Shown: positions 1 to 7,935 of the stretch, piece after piece
How the letters are laid out: each line of letters starts with the position of its first letter
How positions within the stretch are numbered: the stretch's first letter is position 1
Assembly: GCF_000379105.1 (NCBI RefSeq)
Contig: NZ_KB900609.1
Location: forward strand, 7,101,345-7,165,344
Direction: 5' to 3'
Source of the DNA: Methylobacterium sp. WSM2598
Lineage (GTDB): Bacteria > Pseudomonadota > Alphaproteobacteria > Rhizobiales > Beijerinckiaceae
Length of the DNA stretch: 64,000 nt
Program-made: the position numbers and the translations under genes
Notes under the pieces: generated by a model
Told to the model about the DNA's origin: nothing
What the model saw: the letters and a program-made list of their open reading frames with translations, nothing else
Databases searched by the model: none

Positions 1-106
1 GCGCCCCGTCGCCGGTCGGCTTCAGATCGGAACGGTGGCCGGCTTCGCCTCGGAATGACGGCCGGCTTCAACTTGGAACCCCCGGCCGGCTTCGTCGGAA
101 TACGCA
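1..106. mobile_element. Terminal end of an IS21-type insertion sequence (remnant)
   Basis: Four imperfect copies of a unit of about 22-23 bp with the core GGCCGGCTTC...GGAA lie head to tail at about 10-32, 34-56, 57-79 and 80-101, and the array stops at ACGCA (102-106). IS21-family elements are known to carry several internal copies of their terminal sequence as transposase binding sites and to end in CA. No transposase gene is visible, since the element would continue to the left of the window. The family assignment rests on the repeat pattern only. Confidence 0.6.
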
Positions 107-603
107 TGTGGCCATATAACGTTAGCGTGAGCCCAGACGGTAAGATCGCCCTGACAGCTGATAATGGCTTTGCCGGGGCTTCGGACGGAAACGTGGACAC
201 CGTTAGCGTTGTTGATCTTGAGGCGACACCTCCACGGGTTATCGATAAGGTCGTCGTGGGAGATGGACCTGAAGGACTTGCGATAAGCCCGAAAGGCGAT
301 GTGGCGGTGGCAGTCATCATTAACGGGTCAAATTCCGGAAAGAAAGACTTCTTCTACCATAAGAACGGAACCTTGACTGTAATGAAAATAAATGGTAAAA
401 CCGTGACGAAGGTCAAAGAAGGACTCGAAACTGGTGGCTTGCCAGAAGCTGCAGTATTTACGCCGGATGGAAGATATCTCTTGGTCGGAAATTTCTTAGA
501 CCAGGATTTCTCTATCTACCGGGTGGACGGCTCTAATATAACCGATACAGGTAAACGCTTCAAAGTTCCAGGTCACCCTGCGTCAGCAAGGATGGGTAGA
601 TGA
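106..603 (+). pseudogene. 3' fragment of a YVTN/YncE-like beta-propeller protein cut by an IS end
   Basis: The reading frame is open from inside the IS end, but protein-like sequence starts only at the junction near 106-109. It contains repeated propeller blades: WPYNVSVSPDGK, GPEGLAISPKGD and GLPEAAVFTPDGRYLLVGN. The pattern xVSPDGK...VVDL is typical of YVTN/YncE-type beta-propellers, often periplasmic binding proteins. About 165 residues remain, where full proteins have 300-450, so the 5' half and signal peptide are missing. The C-terminus (GHPASARMGR) looks like the native end. I infer that IS insertion or a rearrangement at the IS end removed the front of the gene. GC content is lower than in the later core genes, which suggests a transferred origin. 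Confidence 0.7.
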
Positions 604-681
604 CGAGATCGCCGGCCTGACACGGATAACAAAGCTAGGGTGGAGTTATGGAGATCGTTCTCTGTTCACCCTGGCCTGTGC

Positions 682-1149
682 CTAATCGGAGGTTAGCCTA
701 CCGAACGTTAACTTCCCACGCCCGACGACCACCTCTCTCGGCATGATCTCCATCGCCTTACCGTTAAGGTCGTATCGCACGGCACGGTTGGGCGCGTAGT
801 TGACGACGAACCCTCGTGGTCGACCGAAGAAGGGTATCTGGTCGGACTTGAAGGAGAGGAGACGCTGGTTCAAGCCGCTCAACGCCTGTCGTACGAACGT
901 GTGCCGAGGTCGCGTCGTATCCAGTTCCAGCTTCAGCAGCCTATCTATCCCGATCATGCAGGCGAACGTGATCTGGCTTGGAACCGTTCTCTCACACTGG
1001 ACGACCGCGTAGGGTCTGAAGGACGTTTCCGACATTCGAGCATTATAGCACGCCAACGCACTCAAGCTATCCACGGTCCATTTGAACAAAGACACGACTT
1101 CCGTTGCCGAGTTGACACAGAGCAATACCTTGAGGTCACGCTTGCTCAC
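682..1149 (-). CDS. Hypothetical protein, 155 aa
   Basis: This frame starts with GTG and ends in the motif MPREVVVGRGKLTFGRLTSD. No family is recognised. The composition is that of a soluble mixed alpha/beta protein, with no signal peptide or membrane segment. The C-terminal part (FFGRPRGFVVNYAPNRAVRY) looks like genuine protein, and this frame looks more natural than the two Arg/Ser-rich frames opposite it. No convincing Shine-Dalgarno sequence precedes the GTG. It lies in a region of gene remnants, so it may itself be partial. Confidence that it is expressed is moderate to low. Confidence 0.4.
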   Translation of the reverse strand: MSKRDLKVLLCVNSATEVVSLFKWTVDSLSALACYNARMSETSFRPYAVVQCERTVPSQITFACMIGIDRLLKLELDTTRPRHTFVRQALSGLNQRLLSFKSDQIPFFGRPRGFVVNYAPNRAVRYDLNGKAMEIMPREVVVGRGKLTFGRLTSD

Positions 1150-1282
1150 AAGTGGATCGTCACGGTATCGCTTAGGTTCACTAGACTGATCGCGGGCAGT
1201 AAGATTTGACCCAACTTGATAATCGCGAGAGCGAGATTATGTTACCCGTTCCGTCAATGGAGCGGGCGTTAAAGGCCAAGCT

Positions 1283-2509
1283 ATGGCGAAGCCTAGCTTA
1301 CACTTGGTATATAGTGTAGAGCCCCACGTCGCTGCCGTTCTGGCGGCCGACATGGTTGGGTATACCCAGCATATGTGTAGGGACGAAGCCGGAACCCTCG
1401 CACTGCTCAGGTCTCTCCGCCGCGATCTTCTTTACCCGAGCACAAAGCAGCATGGCGGTCGTGTTATAAAATCGAGCGGAGACGGCGTGTTAGTCGAGTT
1501 TCCAAGCACATACCACGCTGTATGTTGCGCGATCGAATTGCAACGTGCCGTGCACAGCCTGAACGAGAATACTGAAGAGCCTCGGCGTGTGTTTTTTCGG
1601 ATGGGCATATGTGTAGGCGATATCACTGTTGAGCAGGATGGAGACATTTACGGAAATGCTGTTAATCTTGCTTCCCGTCTGGAGGGCATCGCCCCGAGTG
1701 GGGGAATTTGTCTTTCTCGAGCGGCTCTCGACCAAGTTCACGATAAAATAATATGCGATCCTGTCGATTGGGGTCTCGTTCGTCTGAAAAATGTGGATCG
1801 CGCTGTGCAGGTTTTCGTTATAACTCCGGAATTTATTGCGCGACAGGCAGAAACCAAAATATTAAATCTTACGGTGAGTGGGCGCCGCGGTTCTCTCAAG
1901 CTCGCATTTTCGCGTGTAGCATTATTATTGGTGACGGGCGTGACTTTTTTGTCGTCGGATCAGCCGACACCTTCTTCGGGTATTATGCGCAGCGATGAGC
2001 AAGATGCAATCAGCGTTGCCTCCATTGGAGATAAAACCGGTAGAATGCGCAGAGAGATTACCTCGCGGATGTCGGTCGTAATCTTGCCGTTTAAGAATCC
2101 TGACGGGGGCTCGAAGGAAGACTCTTTGGCAGAGGCAATTGCAGCGGACATCACATCCGATCTGACCCGCATCGACGGAATTTTTATAGTATCGAGCAGC
2201 ATCGCTCTAAGATATCAAAACAGACCAGTCGATCCTCAGGAAATCGGAAAGGAATTGGACGTGAGATACGTGTTCTCTGGAACCATGCATCACGCAGATG
2301 GCCGGTTTCGTATCAACGCTCAGCTTGTTGATGCCTCGACTGGAGCACAAATCTGGGCCGATCGCTTTAAAAGTCGTGAAGGTTCGTGGGCGGACATCGA
2401 GGACGAAATCGTTGACCGCCTTGTGAGAACGCTGACTTCCGGGATCAACGATGCTGAGACGAGACGTATTCGAGAAGAAAGTAGCGGTTCAGGCTCTGCA
2501 ATCCCGTAA
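1283..2509 (+). CDS. Class III adenylate/guanylate cyclase with TolB-like domain
   Basis: The N-terminal part (about residues 10-185) is a class III nucleotidyl cyclase homology domain. It shows AADMVGYTQHM with the first metal Asp, SSGDGVLVEFPS with the second, and the signature GDIYGNAVNLASRLEG. A hydrophobic stretch near residues 205-225 could be a membrane segment. From about residue 262 (MSVVILPFKNPDGG) to 395 comes the TolB-N/FlgO-like domain, with KELDVRYVFSGTM and GAQIWADRF, as in rhizobial cyclase-TPR proteins. Those proteins normally continue with tetratricopeptide repeats to about 580-650 residues. This one stops at 408, so the TPR part is absent. It would make cAMP or cGMP in response to an unknown signal. 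GC content is lower than in the core genes. ATG at 1283 is preceded by AAAGG. Confidence 0.8.
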   Translation: MAKPSLHLVYSVEPHVAAVLAADMVGYTQHMCRDEAGTLALLRSLRRDLLYPSTKQHGGRVIKSSGDGVLVEFPSTYHAVCCAIELQRAVHSLNENTEEPRRVFFRMGICVGDITVEQDGDIYGNAVNLASRLEGIAPSGGICLSRAALDQVHDKIICDPVDWGLVRLKNVDRAVQVFVITPEFIARQAETKILNLTVSGRRGSLKLAFSRVALLLVTGVTFLSSDQPTPSSGIMRSDEQDAISVASIGDKTGRMRREITSRMSVVILPFKNPDGGSKEDSLAEAIAADITSDLTRIDGIFIVSSSIALRYQNRPVDPQEIGKELDVRYVFSGTMHHADGRFRINAQLVDASTGAQIWADRFKSREGSWADIEDEIVDRLVRTLTSGINDAETRRIREESSGSGSAIP

Positions 2510-2600
2510 CGAACGTTGCATCTGTCGAAAAATCGGGTTCCGGATTCCGCTGTGTCCATATATCGTGAACTTCTTCAGATTTTTTGGCGACAAACTCCGC

Positions 2601-2790
2601 CTTTGGGTATAACGAAACAGCATCGCCGGCGTCCGCTAACCGCTGACCATCGCAACCTAGGGCACGCTCAACCCAGCCTCGAACAGCCGTGAAACCGCCT
2701 CGTGCCTCAGATCGTGAGAGCGGAGATCAGGTATCGCAGCCCTTATCCGCATTTCTCCCCATGCCAACTCAACCGCGTCGGGTTGATGAA
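2601..2790 (-). pseudogene. Tyrosine recombinase (phage integrase) fragment, copy A
   Basis: This stretch is a decayed second copy of the recombinase at 5,637-6,190. The reverse strand reads AVELAWGEMRIRAAIPDLRS-HDLRH-EAVSRLFEAGLSVP, then a TAG stop at 2657-2659 where copy B has Glu. It resumes with VAMVSG, hits a second TAG, and ends RTPAMLFRYTQ. The HDLRH box II and the RYT tyrosine motif are recognisable. The two copies share a 20-bp identical run (2689-2708 and 5822-5841) and match at most positions across about 165 bp. Similarity ends near 2,785. With two stops and no N-terminal part it cannot make a working enzyme. Confidence 0.85.
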
Positions 2791-2975
2791 GGTCTGGCGT
2801 CCTGAAAGACCCTGCGACTGGTGGGTCCGCGAGAGCCCCAAGACTATCAGACGGCGCCGTCGGCCACCTGTCGCCGCGGGCGTCGTCGTAGCCTTCGTGC
2901 TGATCTGCGTCCTCGCCGCGGCCGCACGTGTGCTCGTCGTGCGCTGAGAGGCCGGGCTCGAGATGCAGGTGGAGA

Positions 2976-3269
2976 TCAGACCCCCGTGAGGCCGAACAGC
3001 ACGATTTGCCCGCTCGTCACCCTGTGCCCTGCGAAGTGCTGCCGAATAGCGTCGGCATGGGCGCGGGCGTGGGCGTCGTGCTCGTCGCCCAGGTTTATGT
3101 GGTCGTGCGCGTGATCGTGCTCCTCGAAGGCGACCTCATGGGTTTTGGTGCCGCGCAGGCGCCGGAGGTTGAGGCGAGCCGTGAAGGCGTGCGCCTCCGG
3201 GATCTCGTCAAAGCTCTCGAGGCAGCGATCGCGGACAGCGAACCTGACCTCCTGCCGTGGGCCGCACAT
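2976..3269 (-). pseudogene. rcnA: Internal fragment of a nickel/cobalt efflux permease (RcnA/NicO type)
   Basis: The peptide shows the His/Asp-rich cytoplasmic loop and the following start of a membrane helix of RcnA-type exporters. Visible parts are CLESFDEIPEAHAFTARL, EEHDHAHDHINLGDEHDAH, ARAHADAIRQHFAGHRVTSG and QIVLFGLTG. In intact proteins FGLTG continues as GLIPCPA; here the frame ends one residue later (GV, stop). The N-terminal helices are also missing: similarity begins around 3,265. Intact RcnA is about 280-400 residues, so only about 90 remain. This is a remnant of a metal-resistance gene in the island and is surely non-functional. Confidence 0.75.
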
Positions 3270-3505
3270 CGCGGCGCTCCGCGGCGCCCTGGCCGGGAGG
3301 CTGGACGCCCTCCGCTCCGTCGCCGACGTACTCGCGAGGGATCCCGTGTTCCTGGCCGGGGTTTAGCGAATGGGCCAAGGGACATATCGGCGATCTCATG
3401 GCGGCATCAGAGCGCATACGAGAGTCTGCAATGCTTTAAACATGTTTTAAGTTCTTAGGCTTCACAGTACAAAGCGGAAATCCACAACTGCTGCGTGAGC
3501 CTTTG
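3270..3505. other. Gene remnant region without an assignable gene
   Basis: No intact gene is seen. On the + strand 3262-3366 reads as a coding-like C-terminus (ALRGALAGRLDALRSVADVL, then a stop at 3364), which may be the end of another truncated gene; no family is recognised. From about 3,430 the DNA becomes AT-richer (for example CTTTAAACATGTTTTAAG), which may be the promoter region of the tadE/tadG pair. Confidence 0.4.
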
Positions 3506-3910
3506 ATGAGACGTTTTGGATCTAATGAGAGAGGGGCAACCGCGGCGGAGTTCGCGGTCGTCGCTCCGATCCTGATCGCGCTCGTCATGGGGTCGATCGA
3601 GTTCGGCTCGATCATGTACACCCTTGGCACCACAGAGTTCGCCACGAACGACGCTGCCCGGCAACTGGCGACCAACCGGATCACGGCCTCGCAGGTTGCC
3701 GGCATCATCGCCCTCCGTCTGCCTTCGTGGGCGCAAGCGTCTGCCGCGGTTACAATTTCGCAGTCGAGCACTGATCCTAACAAGAACCAGTATACCGTCA
3801 CAACAAATGTTCCTCTCAGTTCGGCAACGCCGACGCAGTTCTTTAGCCTCATCTATGGAACAAAATCTTTTAACTGCACTGCAGTGATGCAGCAAGAGCC
3901 AATGTCGTGA
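3506..3910 (+). CDS. tadE: TadE-like pilus assembly protein
   Basis: This is a 134-aa protein with the TadE layout: a short basic N-terminus (MRRFGSNERG), then ATAAEFAVVAPILIALVMGS, a pseudopilin-type helix with the conserved Glu five residues into the hydrophobic segment, followed by a small extracytoplasmic domain. TadE-family minor pseudopilins are processed by the prepilin peptidase and help assemble Flp/Tad pili. I chose the ATG at 3506 over the TTG at 3503. The gene overlaps the downstream tadG by four bases (GTGA), so the two are translationally coupled. No TadA ATPase, TadB/C platform, RcpA secretin or Flp pilin gene is in the window, so the pair is an orphan here. It lies between the two integrase remnants. 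Confidence 0.8.
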   Translation: MRRFGSNERGATAAEFAVVAPILIALVMGSIEFGSIMYTLGTTEFATNDAARQLATNRITASQVAGIIALRLPSWAQASAAVTISQSSTDPNKNQYTVTTNVPLSSATPTQFFSLIYGTKSFNCTAVMQQEPMS

Positions 3911-5160
3911 GGCAGCGGTTCGTCGCATTCGCCGCGCACAAGCAAGGCGGCGCATCGATCATCGGCCTGTTCGGAATGCTGATCGCCGTCGGATTTGCGG
4001 CTGTGGCGATAGACTCCGGAAATTTATACTACAGTAAGCTGAAGCTTCAGAAGATAGCCGACGCCGCCGCGCTTGGTGCAGTGATGGCGCTTCCAACTTC
4101 ATCCTCTGTTATGGCAGCCGCCCTTGACCTTGTCAGTAAAAACACTCCAGTCGGTTTTGGAACAGTGTCAACAAGTGCAGATATACAGATTGGAGTTTAC
4201 GATCCATCCTCGAAAACGTTTACGCCCAGCGCGATCGGCCAGAACGCGGTGCAGGTGACGACGCGCCGGTCGTCCGCCTACGGCAATGCCGTCCTAACGT
4301 ACGTGGCCGGCATCCTCGGCGTATCGAGCGTGGACATGGCTGCGAGCAGCGTCGCCGTGAAGTATGGTGGTGCCTGCGTCATGGTGCTCGAGCCGGCCAG
4401 CGCCGGTTCGCTGCAAACGAAGGGCAGCAGCGCCCTCCAGACCAACTGCCCCATTCAGGTCAACTCGTCATCGGCGACGGCTGCTAGGACGGGAGGGTCA
4501 TCCTCGATCACCGCTTCGCAGATCTGCGTCGTCGGCAACTACTCTGGTACCGGGTTCAGCCCTTGGCCTAAGATCAACTGTCCCTCGCTCGTTGATCCTT
4601 TGGCGAATGTCCCAGAGCCGGCACAGCCCGTATGCACAGTGAACAATCCGTCGATCTCGTCTGGTGTCTTTCCGGCGAACTGCACCTATTCCGGCACTGT
4701 TAGCCTGAGTGGGAACGTGACTTTACAGTCGGGTTTATATTACTTCAAATCTGCAAATATTAGTGTTACAGGCAGCACCAGCATCACCGGCTCAGGTCTT
4801 ACTATATTTCTCGATAAGGACAGTACCTTAAATCTCAGTGGAAGTGGGACGATCACGCTAACTGCTCAAAATTCTGGAGATCAAGCCGGCATTCTGATTT
4901 TCCAATCCCGCAGCACGCCTGCGAACGTTTCTGTATCTTTGGGTGGAACGGGGGATATGGCGCTAAACGGCACGCTGTATGCTCCTTCTGCGATCCTCAG
5001 CTTTGGTGGCAACTCAACATATACCGGCACTTCAAAGTACGGTTATGCTATTGCGGCCCAGATCCTGACCGGTGGTTCGGGCATATTCGCCTTCAATGCG
5101 TTTCCAAGCTCTTCCATTAATCCGCCGACACTGAAGGCCCATGCTGGATTAGCACACTGA
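3907..5160 (+). CDS. tadG: TadG-like putative Flp pilus/envelope protein
   Basis: The N-terminus (GGASIIGLFGMLIAVGFAAV, then AIDSGNLYYSKLKLQKIADA) is the TadG-like domain: a membrane anchor, a following Asp, and the LQ..ADAAAL helix. The rest of the 417 residues is Ser/Thr/Gly-rich and beta-rich, with repeated SGS/TGS stretches, which suggests an extended extracellular domain rather than the von Willebrand A domain found in longer TadG proteins. Two Cys pairs (GGACVM, TNCPIQ, QICVVG, INCPS) may form disulfides outside the membrane. Translation begins at GTG 3907 inside the tadE stop. Likely role is tight adherence or surface structure, with the same orphan caveat as tadE. Confidence 0.7.
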   Translation: MRQRFVAFAAHKQGGASIIGLFGMLIAVGFAAVAIDSGNLYYSKLKLQKIADAAALGAVMALPTSSSVMAAALDLVSKNTPVGFGTVSTSADIQIGVYDPSSKTFTPSAIGQNAVQVTTRRSSAYGNAVLTYVAGILGVSSVDMAASSVAVKYGGACVMVLEPASAGSLQTKGSSALQTNCPIQVNSSSATAARTGGSSSITASQICVVGNYSGTGFSPWPKINCPSLVDPLANVPEPAQPVCTVNNPSISSGVFPANCTYSGTVSLSGNVTLQSGLYYFKSANISVTGSTSITGSGLTIFLDKDSTLNLSGSGTITLTAQNSGDQAGILIFQSRSTPANVSVSLGGTGDMALNGTLYAPSAILSFGGNSTYTGTSKYGYAIAAQILTGGSGIFAFNAFPSSSINPPTLKAHAGLAH

Positions 5161-5480
5161 TAAATTCTCCTCAGTCCGACTTGATGCTGTGCGGCCGTGC
5201 ATTTGTTCAGACGAGTTGCTGCCCTTCATCTGATCTGAGCTGCCGCAGGTGACCCTAGAAAAGGCGTCTGAGAAATAATTAATCCATCGCATCTCAGGAT
5301 GCTGAAGTGGTTGATGCGGTTCAAGCCAAAGCGCTACGGTGCGGCAGATCTCTGTAAAGAATGTGAAAAGATTGGCCTGACCGGTATTTTGAACCGGGCT
5401 GAGTTAGAGCTTACTGCATGGTGTGGCCATGGATAGCCGGAAGAACAAATCTGGCAAGGTGATGGGCGCGGGTGGCCGCG
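5161..5480. other. Non-coding spacer after tadG
   Basis: No gene is seen in these 320 bases. The DNA is of mixed composition and has no recognisable RNA or long hairpin. It leads into a REP-like palindromic element. Confidence 0.4.
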
Positions 5481-5583
5481 AGAGCGGCACCCGATTGCAA
5501 CGTGATCGAGTGCCGCTCTAGATCTTTGATCTTGCCGCATTTTCTGCGACGAACCGGCACCCACTTCGTCGGAAAATGCTCTA
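5481..5583. repeat. REP-like double palindrome (AGAGC/GCTCT family)
   Basis: There are two hairpins in a row. The first has AGAGCGGCA (5481-5489) pairing with TGCCGCTCT (5511-5519). The second has GCATTTTC (5537-5544) pairing with GAAAATGC (5572-5579), with an inner GACGAA/TTCGTC stem. They are separated by GATCTTTGATCTTGCC. The same two-hairpin layout with diverged stems occurs at 55,855-55,953. This type of dispersed palindrome is common in Rhizobiales genomes. Confidence 0.7.
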
Positions 5584-5636
5584 GCCGATGGACGAATGCG
5601 GCCGGACGCGGTTGTCGGTGGTTTGCCAAAGCGCGA

Positions 5637-6190
5637 TCACGGTCTGGGCTTCCCTGAGCGAGTAGAGGATCTCCTGCCTCGGGCAGTCATCCCTTGGCTC
5701 CCTGCCAACTTCGTGGCCACATCCTCGGCTTTCGGGTGAGTGTAGCGGAACAGCATGGCAGGCGTTCGACGCCCACTGACCATGGCGACCTCGGGCACGC
5801 TCAACCCGGCCTCGAACAACCGTGAAACCGCCTCGTGCCTCGGATCGTGAAAGCGGAGGTCAGGTATCGCAGCCCTCCTCCGCATCCGCCTCCACGCCAA
5901 CTCAACCGCTCCGGGGAACACAGGGAAAACTCGATCAGAGGTTCGTTCCATCCCCGAGAGGGTCTGAATGGCGGTTGGGGATAGCGGGACGGTTCGTGGG
6001 TGACCGTTCTTGGTCCTCTGCACCTTCACAGTTCGAGATTTGAGGTTCACGTCGACCCAGGTGATGGAGAGGAGCTCGCCACGACGCATCCCTGTCTCGA
6101 TAGCCAAGGTGATGAGGGGCTTCAGGTAAGTTGCCGATGGGGCGTTGGGGGCGTCGCTGATCCGAGTCCCCTCCCCTTCAGTGGCGCCAT
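5637..6190 (-). pseudogene. Tyrosine recombinase (phage integrase) fragment, copy B
   Basis: This is the catalytic half of a tyrosine recombinase: TGMRRGELLSITW carries the first Arg, HDPRHEAVSRLFEAG is box II, and GRRTPAMLFRYTH holds the catalytic Tyr. Box II normally reads HxLRH; here Leu is replaced by Pro. The frame stays open upstream to about 6,190 but there it no longer resembles an integrase, and the core-binding N-terminal domain is absent. About 156 residues remain, where intact enzymes have 300-400. It is nearest to the conserved lpdA operon and marks the right edge of the decayed island. It is similar to copy A at 2,601-2,790. Confidence 0.8.
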
Positions 6191-6375
6191 TTCAGCGTTC
6201 GAGACGAGGAGGTTAGGGCCGATCTGGCCGCCGACTCCTTGGCACAATTCTGTCACACCGAGCATGCCTGAGATGCCGTTTGGAGGCACCTCAGGGGTTG
6301 GCAGCCGTGAATGAGCCTCGGTAGTGTTTTCGAGCTAAGTCTTTGGATGAGCGAGGCTTTCTTCGTCTTATCAGG

Positions 6376-7812
6376 CTACACGTGGATCACCCGCCCGTAG
6401 GCGTCGAGCACGCTCTCGTGCATCATCTCGGACAGGGTCGGGTGCGGGAAGACCGTGTGCATCAGGTCCTCCTCGGTGGTCTCGAGCTGCATCGCCACGA
6501 CGTAGCCCTGGATCAGCTCGGTCACCTCGGCCCCGACCATGTGGGCGCCGAGGAGCTGGCCGGTCTTCTTGTCGAAGATCGTCTTCACGAGGCCGTCCGG
6601 CTCGCCGAGGGCGATCGCCTTGCCGTTGCCCAGGAAGGGGAAGCGGCCGACCCGGATGTCGAATCCCTGCTCCCGCGCCTTGGCCTCGGTGAGGCCGACC
6701 GAGGCGATCTGCGGCTGGCAATAGGTGCAGCCCGGGATCTTGCCCTTGTCCATCGGGTGGGTCGGCAGGCCCTTGATGGTCTCGACGCAGAGCACGCCCT
6801 CGTGCTCGGCCTTGTGGGCCAGCATCGGCGGGCCGGCCACGTCGCCGATGGCGTAGATCCCCGCCACGTTGGTGCGCCCGAGCCCGTCCGTCACCACGAT
6901 GCCGCGGTCGGTCCGCACGCCGAGTCCTTCGAGCCCGAGATTCTCGATGTTGCCGACGACGCCGACCGCCGAGATCAGCGTCTCGGCCGTGATCGCCTGG
7001 CTCTTGCCGTCGGCCTCGACCGTGGCGGTGACCGCGTCCCGGCCCTTCTCCACCTTCGTGACCTTGGCGCCGGTCAGGATTCGGATGCCCTGCTTCTCGA
7101 AGCGCTTGCGGGCGATCCCGGCGATCTCCGCATCCTCCACCGGCAGGATCTGCGGCAGCAGCTCCACCACCGTCACCTCGGCGCCCATGGTCCGGTAGAA
7201 GGAGGCGAACTCGATCCCGATCGCGCCCGAGCCCATGACGAGCAGGCTCCTGGGCATCGACTCCGGCACCATCGCCTCGTAGTAGGTCCAGATCTGGCGC
7301 TTGTCGGGCTCGATCCCCGGCAGCACGCGGGGCCGCGCACCGGTCGCCACGATGATGTGCCGCGCCGCGTAGGCGCCCGGCCCCTTGGCCCCCTTCGGCG
7401 CCTCGGCCCGCTGCGACGCGGCGACCGCGACCCGGCCCGGCGCGTCGCCCTTCGGCGCCGCCTCGATCCGCGCCTCGCCCCAGATCACGTCGACCTTGTT
7501 CTTCTTGAGCAGCATGCCGACGCCGCCGTTGAGCCGCGCCGAGACGCCCCGCGAGCGCTTGACGATCGCCGCGGCGTCGAACCCGATTTTCTCCGCCGAG
7601 AGGCCGTAATCCTTGGCGTGCTGCATGTAGTGGAAGATCTCGGCCGAGCGCAGCAGCGCTTTGGTGGGGATGCAGCCCCAGTTCAGGCAGATCCCGCCGA
7701 GATGCTCGCGGTCGACCACCGCCGTCCTGAAGCCGAGCTGGGCCGCGCGGATCGCGGTCACGTAGCCGCCGGGGCCGGCGCCGATGATGAGGACGTCGTA
7801 GCTGTCGGACAT
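6376..7812 (-). CDS. lpdA: Dihydrolipoamide dehydrogenase (E3)
   Basis: E3 reoxidises dihydrolipoyl groups of the pyruvate dehydrogenase complex, passing electrons via FAD to NAD+. The FAD-binding GAGPGG motif (residues 11-16) is followed by the redox disulfide in GICLNWGCIPTK (Cys42 and Cys47). A second GxGxxG (MGSGAIGIEFA) binds NAD, TNVAGIYAIGDVAG binds FAD, and the C-terminal PHPTLSE carries the catalytic His/Glu pair. The 478 aa are full length. I chose the inner ATG (MSDSYDVLIIG) because the ten residues upstream are not part of the fold. It is the last gene of the pdh operon, 123 bp after pdhC. Beyond it the sequence changes to the decayed island. Confidence 0.97.
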   Translation of the reverse strand: MSDSYDVLIIGAGPGGYVTAIRAAQLGFRTAVVDREHLGGICLNWGCIPTKALLRSAEIFHYMQHAKDYGLSAEKIGFDAAAIVKRSRGVSARLNGGVGMLLKKNKVDVIWGEARIEAAPKGDAPGRVAVAASQRAEAPKGAKGPGAYAARHIIVATGARPRVLPGIEPDKRQIWTYYEAMVPESMPRSLLVMGSGAIGIEFASFYRTMGAEVTVVELLPQILPVEDAEIAGIARKRFEKQGIRILTGAKVTKVEKGRDAVTATVEADGKSQAITAETLISAVGVVGNIENLGLEGLGVRTDRGIVVTDGLGRTNVAGIYAIGDVAGPPMLAHKAEHEGVLCVETIKGLPTHPMDKGKIPGCTYCQPQIASVGLTEAKAREQGFDIRVGRFPFLGNGKAIALGEPDGLVKTIFDKKTGQLLGAHMVGAEVTELIQGYVVAMQLETTEEDLMHTVFPHPTLSEMMHESVLDAYGRVIHV

Positions 7813-7935
7813 GGGGGTTCGGCTCGCGTGGCGAAGGGGCATGACGGCGGCGCCGGCCGCCGGACCGGGGCGGCGCCGAGGCTCAGGGCCGGGAGCGCCC
7901 GGCGGGCGGCTCCGGGCGCGGCGGGGCGCGGCCCC

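Noticed and set aside
800..1209. Two + strand frames opposite the gene at 682-1149
   Set aside because: They are short and rich in Arg and Ser with no family features; the minus frame has a more natural composition, though it is itself only moderately supported.
3436..3955. Two minus-strand frames opposite tadE
   Set aside because: TadE on the + strand has a full pseudopilin helix and is coupled to tadG; the opposite frames are Arg-rich with no motif.
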